Below, piece after piece: positions 1 through 8,360 of a stretch of 64,000 nt of DNA. Both the position numbers and the translations under genes were made by a program. Source of the DNA: UBA1952 sp965246765 (GTDB taxonomy: Bacteria; Bacteroidota; Bacteroidia; Chitinophagales; Chitinophagaceae). Each line of letters opens with the position of its first letter. Position 1 is the first letter of the stretch. The stretch is from contig CBDFFJ010000005.1 in NCBI GenBank assembly GCA_965246765.1, forward strand, positions 1,104,248-1,168,247, read 5' to 3'. The notes beneath the pieces were generated by a model. The model saw only the letters and a list, made by a program, of their open reading frames with translations. It made no database searches and was not told the origin of the DNA.

Positions 1-2
1 AA

Positions 3-1238
3 GTTGACGTACTCGTAATAGGCGCAGGCCCGGCGGGGTCTATTGCGGCAGCCATTCTGCATAAGAACGGGCTGAAGGCTCAGATCATTGAAAAGCTGCG
101 CTTTCCGCGCTTTGTGATCGGTGAAAGCCTGTTGCCCCGCTGCATGGAAGCACTTGATGAGGCCGGTCTGCTGGACGCGGTAAAGGCCAAGGGCTTTCAG
201 CAGAAGAACGGCGCCAAGTTCGTGTGGGGCGATCAGCTCTGCGATTTTTCCTTTGAGCAGCAGCACACCAGGGGCTGGGCCTGGACCTGGCAGGTACAGC
301 GGGCCGAGTTTGACAAAGCACTCGCAGACTCCTGCGAGGCCCGCGGAATTCCCGTCCATTACGAAACCGAGGTGACGGACGTGCAGATACATGAAGACGG
401 CTCGTCCACGACGACGGTAAAACGTAAGGACGGCACGACGGAAGCGATAAATGCCCGCTTTATCGTGGACGGCTCCGGCTACGGCCGTGTGCTTCCCACC
501 TTGTTCGGCCTCAATAAGCCGAGCACGCAGTACACGCGGCGCGCGCTGTTCTGCCACCTGCAGGATCCGCACCGCCTGGAGGTGACCGAGCCGGACAGGA
601 TCATCATCATCGTACACAACCTGAAGACCTGGATCTGGGTTATTCCTTTCTCAGACGGCACTACCTCGGTGGGTTACGTGGGAAGCCCTGAGTTTTTTGA
701 GGGCTATCCCGGCAATGTCACAGAGCAGTTTCTGGCCATGCTCCGGGCAGAGCCTTCGCTGGCAGAGCGCTTCCGCGACCCGCAGATGGTATGGGATGAG
801 CCCCGCTTCCTGCAGGGATGGAGCGCCTCCTCCGAAAAATTCTACGGGAAGGGTTATGTGCTTACCGGTAACGTGACGGAATTTCTGGATCCTGTATTCT
901 CCTCTGGTGTCACGCTTGCCAGTGTATCATCGCAGACCGCTGCCAACCTGGTAGTGAAGCATCTGAGGGGTGAGCAGGTGGATTGGGAAGGCGACTATAT
1001 GAAGTTTATGGAGACAGGCGTGGGCGTTTTCCGCACGTTTGTAAATGGCTGGTACGACGGCACCCTCTTCAAAATTTTCTTCGCCAATCAGCGCGACCAG
1101 AAGCTGATGAACCAGATATGCTCGGTGCTTGCCGGCTACGTATGGGATACCAGCAATCCCTTCGTAAAGAACTCGGAGCGCACCGTGCGGAATCTTGCGA
1201 ATTTCCTGGAAGCGACCGGCGCGGGGTCTGTCGCCTAA
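3..1238 (+). CDS. FAD-dependent oxidoreductase, flavin-halogenase-like (5' partial)
   Basis: The reading frame is open from the left edge, so the N-terminus is missing by a few residues. Of the 411 visible residues, the first show a Rossmann dinucleotide-binding motif (GAGPAG, about residues 7-12), followed by FPRFVIGESLLP (about 35-46), typical of tryptophan-halogenase-like and geranylgeranyl-reductase-like flavoproteins. WIWVIP near residue 210 matches the WxWxIP halogenase motif, and GNVTEFLDPVFSSGV near 290 is the second FAD contact. Related genes occur in flexirubin/aryl-polyene pigment clusters of Bacteroidota, but no other pigment gene is visible here, so substrate and halogenating activity are unknown. 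It ends tail-to-tail with the next gene with a 4-bp overlap. Confidence 0.82.
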   Translation, partial: VDVLVIGAGPAGSIAAAILHKNGLKAQIIEKLRFPRFVIGESLLPRCMEALDEAGLLDAVKAKGFQQKNGAKFVWGDQLCDFSFEQQHTRGWAWTWQVQRAEFDKALADSCEARGIPVHYETEVTDVQIHEDGSSTTTVKRKDGTTEAINARFIVDGSGYGRVLPTLFGLNKPSTQYTRRALFCHLQDPHRLEVTEPDRIIIIVHNLKTWIWVIPFSDGTTSVGYVGSPEFFEGYPGNVTEQFLAMLRAEPSLAERFRDPQMVWDEPRFLQGWSASSEKFYGKGYVLTGNVTEFLDPVFSSGVTLASVSSQTAANLVVKHLRGEQVDWEGDYMKFMETGVGVFRTFVNGWYDGTLFKIFFANQRDQKLMNQICSVLAGYVWDTSNPFVKNSERTVRNLANFLEATGAGSVA

Positions 1239-2125
1239 GGCACAATTACCTCCAGCGCGGCAGGCGCTATGCTAAACCGGAGCCGGTTGCCGCAGGGCTG
1301 CGCGTCGCCGTCGGTCTGCATTAGCCGGAGGTCCGGATGCGAGATAATAACCTCCCTGGCGTGATAATGCGTCACATAAGGGCTGCCGCCGATTGCGCCT
1401 GTCAGGCCGCGCAGGGCAAGCGCGCCGCCGAGCATTTTAGGGAACTTCCGGATGATGGTTACGTCCAGCAGGCCGTCGTTGTAGGAAGCCTGCGGGGCTA
1501 TCCTGAAGTTGTAACCGAACTGCTGGCCGTTGGCGACATTCACAAGGAAAGCGCGCTCATTATGCTGTTCGCCGTCAATGGTAATCCGCCAGTCCCATGC
1601 TTTATAGAGCCAGAGGTGCCGGGTAACAAGCCAGGAGTAAACAGCCAATCCGCGCCGGCGGCTTTTGGCGAATTTGTTAGCGATCAGGGCATCAAACCCG
1701 ACACCGGCATTTGAGAGGAATATTCTGTCATTCACATAGCCTGCGTCCATGCGCCGCCGCTGTCCTTCATTTATAATACGTATCGCATCTTCCGTGCTCA
1801 TCGGGATGCCGAGTGTACGGGCCAGGCCGTTTCCGGAACCTTTGGGTATAATGCCAAGCGCGGCAGGGCTACCGGAAAGCCCGGTTGCTACATCTGCCAC
1901 AGATCCATCTCCGCCAACGGCAACGACGGCACAGGCTCCGGCGGCGGCGGCCATCTGCGCCAGCTCCGTGCCGTGCCCGGGCCGCTGCGTGTACTGCGTC
2001 TCGTGGCTGTAGTAGCGCCCGTCTATCCCGGCATCTATAGCAGCCTGAATTGCCTTGACCCGGTCAGTGCCGGAGCGCGGGTTGATAACGAACACAAGAT
2101 GCTTCTTGTCTGAACCCTGATTCAT
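1235..2125 (-). CDS. Diacylglycerol/lipid kinase family protein (YegS/LCB5-like)
   Basis: This 296-aa protein has the complete DAGK catalytic architecture. FVINPRSGT lies at the N-terminus (nucleotide loop), VAVGGDGSVADVATGL at about 65-80 (GGDG ATP motif), and GIIPKGSGNGLARTLGIP at about 90-107. The family phosphorylates diacylglycerol, sphingoid bases or undecaprenol-like lipids at the inner membrane face; the substrate cannot be read from sequence. Length matches YegS/BmrU proteins (about 300 aa). It converges on the halogenase-like gene and starts about 120 bp from the divergent helicase gene, in a gap where I see no RNA gene. Confidence 0.88.
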   Translation of the reverse strand: MNQGSDKKHLVFVINPRSGTDRVKAIQAAIDAGIDGRYYSHETQYTQRPGHGTELAQMAAAAGACAVVAVGGDGSVADVATGLSGSPAALGIIPKGSGNGLARTLGIPMSTEDAIRIINEGQRRRMDAGYVNDRIFLSNAGVGFDALIANKFAKSRRRGLAVYSWLVTRHLWLYKAWDWRITIDGEQHNERAFLVNVANGQQFGYNFRIAPQASYNDGLLDVTIIRKFPKMLGGALALRGLTGAIGGSPYVTHYHAREVIISHPDLRLMQTDGDAQPCGNRLRFSIAPAALEVIVP

Positions 2126-2242
2126 GGCTCAAAAGTCGGTCATTACAAAGTCTTCCGGCGGAGTCGCATTGGGATGGCCTAATACAATAGCAGTGGGATT
2201 TCAATCCCTGGAAAGCAGCCTATCGGTTGTAAATTTGAGTCT

Positions 2243-5200
2243 ATGCCCGCCCTCCAGGAAGAAGCCGCCTTTTTAGCCCGATATGAGAAATTGAATGCTC
2301 AGCAACGCGAAGCTGTGGACACCATCTATGGCCCCGTCATGGTCATCGCCGGGCCGGGCACCGGCAAGACCGAAGTGCTCTCTATGCGTATCGCTAACCT
2401 GCTGCGCTCCGAGGCACAGGTGCAGCCGCACGAAATTCTCTGCCTCACCTATACCGATGAGGCCGCCAACTCCATGCGCCGTCGCCTTGTGCAAATCATC
2501 GGCCCTGCCGCGCACAAGATTGCTATCAACACCTTTCACGCATTTTGCAACAGCGTCATTCAAAGCAATCCCGATTACTTCAGCGACCGGCCGCTTCAGC
2601 CTATTTCAGATTTAGAGCGCGCAGAGGTGATGCACGACATTCTGGACGGCCTCACGCCCGGTCACCCGCTGCGCCGCCTCGGCGGCAACGTCTATTTTGA
2701 CGTGCCCCGCCTCGCTGCGCTTTTTGAGGTGATGAAGAAGGAGAACCTCCGCCCGGAAGTGGTTTCCGGCGCGATTGATGCCTACATCGCCGACCTGCCA
2801 ACACGCGAGAAATACATCTACAAGCGCAACGGCAAAGGCTTCCAGAAAGGTGATGTCAAGCAGGCCGAATTAGATGAAGAACTGCGCAAGATGGAAACGA
2901 CACGCGCCGCCTCCCTTCTTTTCAAAGACTATGAGGCGCGGATGAAGGAACTTGGCCGCTACGATTACAGCGACATGATTCTTTGGGTGCTGGATGCCCT
3001 GCGCCGCGAGCCATCGCTGCTGCAGAGCTATCAGGAGCGCTACCAGTTCATGCTCGTGGACGAGTTTCAGGACACCAACGGCGCGCAAAGCGACCTGCTG
3101 ATGACGCTCACCCAGTTCTGGGAAGACCCCAACATCTTCGTGGTGGGCGATGACGACCAGAGCATTTACGAGTTTCAGGGCGCGCGCATCCGCAATATCA
3201 TTGACTTCTACCAACGCCACACGGGCAGCGTAAAGGTGATTGTGCTGCCGCAGAATTACCGCTCCTCGCAAGCCATCTTAGACAGCGCCACAGCTACGAT
3301 TGCCAACAATACCCAGCGCCTCATCTACCAGCTCACAAGCCTGAATCTAAACAAAGACATCGTCGCTTCCAATGACCGCTTTAAAGATGGCCGCGACACG
3401 CTGAAGCCGGTGGTGAGCATCTACCCGAACGTGCTCAGCGAGGAAGCCGACATCGTAATGCAGATTGAAGCCCTGCGCGCGCAGGGCGTGCCGCTGCACG
3501 AGGTGGCCATCATCTACGCGCAGCACAAGCAGGCGGAGAACATCATGCAGCTTTTTGAGCGCAAAGGCATTCCCTATTGGGTAAAGAAGCCTGTGAACGT
3601 CCTACGCCAGCCAGTGGTGGAGCAGCTCATGCTGGTGCTACGCTATCTCATTGCGGAAAAGGAAAAACCCTTTTCCGGCGAGGGCTATCTCTTTGAAATC
3701 CTACACGCGCCGTACTACGGCATTCATCCCACCGACCTTGCGCAGCTGTCACTCTTCGTTCAGCAGCTTCCGCGTGCGGACGGCCTGCGCAACTGGCGCA
3801 TGTTGTTGGCCAATGGCATGAGGCTGCAAATGCTGGATTTGCGCTCCGATGCTGCCATCATCCGCATGGGTCACAATCTGGATAGCTGGCTGCAAAGTCT
3901 CAGCACGCATCCGCTGCCGCTGCTGGTGGAAAGGATTGTCTATGAAAGCGGCATCGTGGCCTGGCTGCTCAATGGCACCGATTACATCTGGGATATGCAG
4001 GTGCTGCATACCTTCTTTGATTTTGTCCGCGCGCAATGCGCGGAAAAGCCGCACCTGAAGCTGCCAGAGTTTATCCGTACCGTGGATAAGATGGATGCGG
4101 AAAATATCTCGCTGCCCACGCAAAAAGTCATTCAGAATGATAATGGCGTGCGCTGCTACACGGCACACTCGGCGAAGGGCAATGAGTTTGAGCACGTCTT
4201 CCTGATTGGCTGCTGCAAAAAATACTGGGAAGGCAAGGCAGGCAACAATCGGGAATTCAAGCTGCCCGACACCATTACCTCCACCGAAGACGATAACGAA
4301 AAAAGCTACAAGACTGAGGTTGCCCGACGACTTTTTTACGTAGCCCTCACCCGCGCCAAAAAGCACCTGCACGTCTCTTACGCCCTTCAGGACAATGAAG
4401 GCAAGGAACTGGCTAACTCATGCTTCGTGGATGAAATCAGTCGCCCAGAAGAGCGCCGCAAGGTGAGCGTGAATGCAGACGGACTGGTAGAACACCTGCA
4501 ATGGGCGATGGAACCGGTGGACGCGGTGAAGATTGAGGTAGCCAACATCGCGTGGGTGGAGCGCTGCCTGCAGCAGCTCTGCATGAGCTACACGACGCTC
4601 TCCAAATACCTGCGCTGCCCGGTGGCCTTTTATTATGAGAGCATCCTGAAAGTGCCTTGTCTGAAGGGCGATGCGCTGGCCTTCGGCTCTGCAGTCCACC
4701 ATGCGCTGGAGAAGTTCTTTAAAGAAATGAAAGCGACGGGCGAGTGGCCTTCCAAAGACGACCTGCTGCGCTTCTTTGACCAGGGCCTCTGGCGCGAGCA
4801 GGAAAGCATGACCACGATTCAGTACGAGCGCAGCCGGGAACGCGGCCAAAGCATCCTCTCCGCCTATTACGACCGCAACATTCTCCATTGGACAAAGACA
4901 GTAGAGGTAGAATGGAAAGTGAACCGCTTCATGCTGGACGGTGTGCCCGTAACCGGCAAGATTGACCGGCTGGATTTTGATGGCGACACCTGCACCCTCA
5001 TTGACTATAAAACCGGCAAAAGCAATCCGCAGAAAATCCGGGAGCAAACGTCCCAGCCCAACGACAAGAACCCGGCCGGAGGCGATTACTGGCGGCAGAT
5101 GGTCTTCTATAAGCTCCTCATAGATAATCAGCCCGACAAGCGCTGGCACGTCCGCATAGGCGCCTTTGATTACGTGGAGCCCGACCGCGAGACGGGTGAG

Positions 5201-5404
5201 TTCAGTCCGCTGGTGTATGTGCCGGTGTATGAGGCGGATGAGCAGATTGTGCGCCAGCAATTACGTCAGAGCTACGGCCGCATTATGAACCATGAGTTCA
5301 CCGAAGGCTGCGGAAAACAGGATTGCCACTGGTGCAACTTCGCCCGACGATATGCGGTGGTAAGGACTCCTGCTGAGGCTTTTGTGGAGATTGATGATGT
5401 TTAA
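2243..5404 (+). CDS. UvrD/PcrA-type helicase fused to a PD-(D/E)XK Fe-S nuclease domain
   Basis: This 1053-aa superfamily 1A helicase has a Q-motif (LNAQQREAV), Walker A AGPGTGKT (about 36-43) and Walker B VDEFQDTN (about 275), followed by GDDDQSIYEFQGA and, near the C-terminal helicase motifs, TAHSAKGNEFEHVFL and VALTRAKKHL. The last 250 residues form a RecB/AddB-like nuclease domain: YLRCPVAFYYE, GSAVHHALEKFF, then GKIDRLDF...LIDYKTGK with the catalytic Asp/Asp-Tyr-Lys. A final CGKQDCHWC cluster, with the earlier Cys, fits a four-cysteine Fe-S staple as in AddB/Cas4. Helicase and nuclease in one chain suggest DNA end processing or repair. No AddA/RecC-like partner is adjacent. Confidence 0.9.
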   Translation: MPALQEEAAFLARYEKLNAQQREAVDTIYGPVMVIAGPGTGKTEVLSMRIANLLRSEAQVQPHEILCLTYTDEAANSMRRRLVQIIGPAAHKIAINTFHAFCNSVIQSNPDYFSDRPLQPISDLERAEVMHDILDGLTPGHPLRRLGGNVYFDVPRLAALFEVMKKENLRPEVVSGAIDAYIADLPTREKYIYKRNGKGFQKGDVKQAELDEELRKMETTRAASLLFKDYEARMKELGRYDYSDMILWVLDALRREPSLLQSYQERYQFMLVDEFQDTNGAQSDLLMTLTQFWEDPNIFVVGDDDQSIYEFQGARIRNIIDFYQRHTGSVKVIVLPQNYRSSQAILDSATATIANNTQRLIYQLTSLNLNKDIVASNDRFKDGRDTLKPVVSIYPNVLSEEADIVMQIEALRAQGVPLHEVAIIYAQHKQAENIMQLFERKGIPYWVKKPVNVLRQPVVEQLMLVLRYLIAEKEKPFSGEGYLFEILHAPYYGIHPTDLAQLSLFVQQLPRADGLRNWRMLLANGMRLQMLDLRSDAAIIRMGHNLDSWLQSLSTHPLPLLVERIVYESGIVAWLLNGTDYIWDMQVLHTFFDFVRAQCAEKPHLKLPEFIRTVDKMDAENISLPTQKVIQNDNGVRCYTAHSAKGNEFEHVFLIGCCKKYWEGKAGNNREFKLPDTITSTEDDNEKSYKTEVARRLFYVALTRAKKHLHVSYALQDNEGKELANSCFVDEISRPEERRKVSVNADGLVEHLQWAMEPVDAVKIEVANIAWVERCLQQLCMSYTTLSKYLRCPVAFYYESILKVPCLKGDALAFGSAVHHALEKFFKEMKATGEWPSKDDLLRFFDQGLWREQESMTTIQYERSRERGQSILSAYYDRNILHWTKTVEVEWKVNRFMLDGVPVTGKIDRLDFDGDTCTLIDYKTGKSNPQKIREQTSQPNDKNPAGGDYWRQMVFYKLLIDNQPDKRWHVRIGAFDYVEPDRETGEFSPLVYVPVYEADEQIVRQQLRQSYGRIMNHEFTEGCGKQDCHWCNFARRYAVVRTPAEAFVEIDDV

Positions 5405-5424
5405 GCATTGTTCGTGAAATCAAA

Positions 5425-5937
5425 ATGACCATGAGAATTTTCCTGCTCCTTTTTCTATTGATTATCGGAGATGCGGCCTTTGCACAAGGCCCGCCGATTG
5501 GCATGTACAAAGGCAGCGAAGATTACCTAAGCCAGCATCCGTCCAATACAGCGGTAGTATTTCGCCACATCGCTCAGATGGAAGGCGATGGCCTTAATAG
5601 CTTTCACCGGCTCTTGCCCGATGGAAAGCGCGGCAATGAGCTTCCGGCAAAAGACTATTTCGCGGCAAGCGATGGTAAGACCTTCTACATTTCATACGAT
5701 GGCAAGTGGTACAAAGCGCGCAAGGCAGACAGCGCCTATTACTTCATTCGTCCGCGCAATGCGGAAGAGATTGACCATCGCGGCCACCCGCATATCTATA
5801 CGCGCGATTACGCAGGCTCCGGTTACAGCACAACAGCCAATTGGACTGCCATAGCGGAAGGAGACCAGAAATACAGATGGTTTTACGATGCCAAGGAAGG
5901 GATGTGGAAAGCGGTAGATAGGTTTAGGAAGCGATAA
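5425..5937 (+). CDS. Secreted protein of unknown function (170 aa)
   Basis: The protein begins with a clear signal peptide (hydrophobic FLLLFLLIIGDAAFAQ, cleavage after AFA-Q). A second ATG two codons later (5431) could be the true start. The mature part is rich in Tyr, Asp and Lys (for example FYISYDGKWYKARKADSAYYF and RWFYDAKEGMWKAV), suggesting a small beta-rich periplasmic or surface protein. I do not recognise a family. It follows the helicase by 20 bp in the same direction, so the two could be co-transcribed, although a functional link is not evident. Confidence 0.7.
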   Translation: MTMRIFLLLFLLIIGDAAFAQGPPIGMYKGSEDYLSQHPSNTAVVFRHIAQMEGDGLNSFHRLLPDGKRGNELPAKDYFAASDGKTFYISYDGKWYKARKADSAYYFIRPRNAEEIDHRGHPHIYTRDYAGSGYSTTANWTAIAEGDQKYRWFYDAKEGMWKAVDRFRKR

Positions 5938-6012
5938 GCTGATGATGTCTTTGGCATGTGCCGTTTATCTGACATCTTTCCAATCTTCCTTTCTCATCAT
6001 AATTTTCAGCGA

Positions 6013-6050
6013 CTTTGTCATTCTGAAAGAATCTATTCTCTCGCAGCGAA
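6013..6050 (+). repeat. Left inverted repeat flanking the GIY-YIG gene (REP-like family)
   Basis: Thirty-eight bases beginning CTTTGTCATTCTGAAAGAAT recur in inverted orientation at 6487-6524 with a single mismatch. The unit contains a short internal palindrome (ATTCT-GAA-AGAAT) and TATTC...GAATA arms, so it could fold as a hairpin. A related copy lies at 6551-6600. Confidence 0.9.
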
Positions 6051-6071
6051 TAAGCCGTTTGCCCAAGCCAC

Positions 6072-6482
6072 ATGCGCACGTACAGATTCTGAACTTACAT
6101 CCTCACGAACTGGAACAAAACGGTTCTCTATACAGGCGTCACCAATGACCTCGCAACGCGCTTGATAGAGCATTGGATTGGCGAAGAAGGCAGCTTTACC
6201 GCCCGCTATAAGGTGCATTACCTGCTTTGGAGTGAGGAGACGAAGTACATTCTAAATGCCATAGACCGGGAGAAGGAAATAAAAGCGTGGAACCGTTTGC
6301 CTAAGAACGAACTGATTAGCGCGGTGAATCCTGCATTGCTGTTTTGGAATAGTGATGTATTAGGTAACTGGCCTCCGACGGAAGAGCAGATTGAAGCTGT
6401 GAAGGAACGATGGCGTAAAGAAGAGGCAGGCATTATTGATGACCCACTTTCATTTTTAAGGCAAGTGCAGCTTCCGGGATAA
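6072..6482 (+). pseudogene. GIY-YIG nuclease-domain protein with an in-frame TGA at codon 7
   Basis: Reading from ATG 6072 gives MRTYRF, a TGA at 6090-6092, then TYILTNWNKTVLYTGVTNDL and a normal C-terminal part. This is the small (about 100-130 aa) single-domain GIY-YIG endonuclease family (YhbQ/UPF0213-like), in which the catalytic block reads YxLTN...YTGVTNDL. Relatives typically have Trp where the stop falls (FWTYILTN), so one TGG-to-TGA change explains the interruption. The catalytic Tyr residues, the Arg in LATRLIEHW and the distal NPALLFWN region are intact, and no other frame damage is visible. No ATG lies between the stop and the YIL motif, so the gene is probably inactive unless the stop is read through. 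It is bracketed by inverted repeats at 6013-6050 and 6487-6524. Confidence 0.78.
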
Positions 6483-6486
6483 CCCA

Positions 6487-6524
6487 TTCGCTACGAGAGA
6501 ATAGATTCTTTCAGAATGACAAAG
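6487..6524 (-). repeat. Right inverted repeat flanking the GIY-YIG gene
   Basis: This is the reverse complement of 6013-6050 with 37 of 38 positions matching; the only difference is CGCAG against CGTAG. It starts a few bases after the GIY-YIG stop codon. A further 13-bp inverted match (TGGCATGTRCCGT) lies outside both arms, at 5952-5964 and 6536-6548, so the element may be somewhat larger. No clear target-site duplication was found. Confidence 0.9.
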
Positions 6525-6550
6525 ATTGGGCGAGCACGGTACATGCCACT

Positions 6551-6600
6551 CATAATTCAGCGGCTTTTGTCATTCTGGAAGAATCTGCTTTCCCGCAGCA
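6551..6600 (+). repeat. Additional diverged copy of the same REP-like repeat
   Basis: CATAATTCAGCGGCTTTTGT followed by CATTCTGGAAGAATC and CCGCAGCA has the same orientation and order as the left arm (CATAATTTTCAGCGACTTTG, CATTCTGAAAGAATC, CGCAGCG). It keeps the ATTCT-GGA-AGAAT mini-palindrome with a compensating loop change. It fills most of the gap before the M28 peptidase gene. Confidence 0.8.
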
Positions 6601-6681
6601 TTGGAAAAGAGCTTCCGAAAGTGCTATTGATGCTATAAAGCCCAAATCATGCATCCCCGGTAGCCTAATTTTACCCCCGCA

Positions 6682-8310
6682 ATGCCCCGCCACCTATTCC
6701 CGCTTCTCTTTCTATTCCTCCTCCCCGCCCAAAGCCCCGCCCAGCCGAAGGCCGACCGCAAAATGGTCAAGTCCCTCAAGGCGGATATTACCTTTCTCGC
6801 CTCCGATGCGCTGGAAGGGCGGCGTGCGGGTACGGAAGGCGAACGCAAGGCGGGCGACTATATCATCCGGCGCTACGAGACGCTAAAGATTCCGGCATGG
6901 GCGAGCGATTACCGGCATGCGTATCATTTTAACCGCGGCATGGAGGCGGGCAGCAGCCTTATCCGGCTTGGTGGGCAGGCGATGACGGCGGACAGCGGTG
7001 TTTTTCCGCTGCCTTTTTCTGCCAATGGTGATGTGAGCGGTGATGTGCTTACGGATGTGCAGGAGATGGGCGCTATCTGGACGCTGCCGCTTTATGCGAG
7101 CGCCGATGAGGCATCCGACCCGCACTTTGAATGGGAGAAGGCCGCTTACGAAAAGGCTAAGGAAGCCGCAGGCGCAGGCGCTAAAGGCGTGCTTTTCTTT
7201 GACCCATTCGGCGCGAAGTATCCGCCGCAGTATAATCCGCACTCAGAGCAGGATGTCCTCAGCATTCCGGCGGCATTTGCGCCGAACAGCGTGTGGCAGC
7301 GGCTGACTGCCGGCGGCGCAAATGCCGTGGCTATCACGCTCAACATTCATCTCCAAAAGACGGAGTACACGGGTAACAACGTCGCGGCCTACATTGACAA
7401 TAAAGCGCCTCTTACTGTGGTGCTCGGCGCCCACTATGACCACCTCGGCTATGGCGAGGACGGCGGCTCGCTCTATGCAGGCAAGGACAAGCAAATCCAT
7501 AATGGGGCGGATGATAATGCCAGCGGCACTGCTGCACTGCTGCAGCTTGCCGAATGGCTTAAGAAGGATGGGAAGAAGCATTACAATTACCTCTTCGCCC
7601 ACTTCTCAGGCGAGGAGCTTGGGCTGATTGGCTCCAAGGCTTTTGTGAAGGAGGGCGGCATGGACAGCAGCCGCGTAGCCTACATGCTCAACATGGATAT
7701 GCTGGGCCGGCTGGTGGACAGCACCAAGGCGCTTACGCTGGGTGGCATTGGCACGGCGCCGGAGTGGGCGAAGGTTACGGCTGTTGTACAGAAAGACGGC
7801 TTCCGGCTGGTGACCGATTCATCCGGTACCGGGCCTTCCGACCATACTTCGTTTTATAATAAGGGTATTCCGGTGCTGTTCTTCTTTACCGGCATTCACT
7901 CCGATTATCACAAGCCTTCGGATGATGCGGAGAAGATCAATTACGCCGGTGAGGCGCGTGTGATTCGCACCATAGAAAGTGTGGTGAAGGCGGTGGATGC
8001 CGGTACGCGCCCGCGCTTTACGCCTACGAAGCAGAGCAGCATGGGCAAGGTGCGCTTTAAGGTGACGCTGGGCATTATGCCGGATTATTCCTTTCAGGGC
8101 GAGGGTGTCCGGGTGGACGGCGTTACAGAAGGCAGGCCTGCGGCGAATGCAGGCATTCAGGCAGGCGATGTCATCATCCATCTTGGATCCGACGCTGTGA
8201 AAGGCATGCAGACCTATATGGAGGCGCTTAGCCATCAGACAGCCGGCAAAACAGCGGATGTAGTGTTGCTGCGGAACGGAAAAGAGCTGCGACTGAAAGT
8301 GACGCTTTAA
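6682..8310 (+). CDS. Secreted M28-family metallopeptidase with C-terminal PDZ domain
   Basis: This 542-aa protein has a signal peptide (MPRHLFPLLFLFLLPAQSPAQ). The co-catalytic zinc site of M28 aminopeptidases can be read in order: GAHYDHLGYG (His), NGADDNASGTAAL (bridging Asp), FSGEELGLIGS (general-base Glu/Glu), LNMDMLGRL (Asp) and HSDYHKPSDD (last His). Residues 80-230 contain a probable PA-type insert (GAKGVLFFDPFGAKYP). The last 90 residues fit a PDZ domain (GVRVDGVTEGRPAANAGIQAGDVIIHLGSDAV). It probably acts as a periplasmic aminopeptidase. The convergent pyrG gene ends 50 bp away. Confidence 0.9.
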   Translation: MPRHLFPLLFLFLLPAQSPAQPKADRKMVKSLKADITFLASDALEGRRAGTEGERKAGDYIIRRYETLKIPAWASDYRHAYHFNRGMEAGSSLIRLGGQAMTADSGVFPLPFSANGDVSGDVLTDVQEMGAIWTLPLYASADEASDPHFEWEKAAYEKAKEAAGAGAKGVLFFDPFGAKYPPQYNPHSEQDVLSIPAAFAPNSVWQRLTAGGANAVAITLNIHLQKTEYTGNNVAAYIDNKAPLTVVLGAHYDHLGYGEDGGSLYAGKDKQIHNGADDNASGTAALLQLAEWLKKDGKKHYNYLFAHFSGEELGLIGSKAFVKEGGMDSSRVAYMLNMDMLGRLVDSTKALTLGGIGTAPEWAKVTAVVQKDGFRLVTDSSGTGPSDHTSFYNKGIPVLFFFTGIHSDYHKPSDDAEKINYAGEARVIRTIESVVKAVDAGTRPRFTPTKQSSMGKVRFKVTLGIMPDYSFQGEGVRVDGVTEGRPAANAGIQAGDVIIHLGSDAVKGMQTYMEALSHQTAGKTADVVLLRNGKELRLKVTL

Positions 8311-8360
8311 ATGCAGCAGTCATCGGCAGACAATCAATTAATTTGTCTTGCACGCCGGGC

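Noticed and set aside
6072..6482. TGA read as selenocysteine or tryptophan
   Set aside because: Other genes here end at TGA normally, no SECIS-like hairpin was recognised after the TGA, and the position is a conserved Trp, so a simple nonsense change or sequencing error is more likely.
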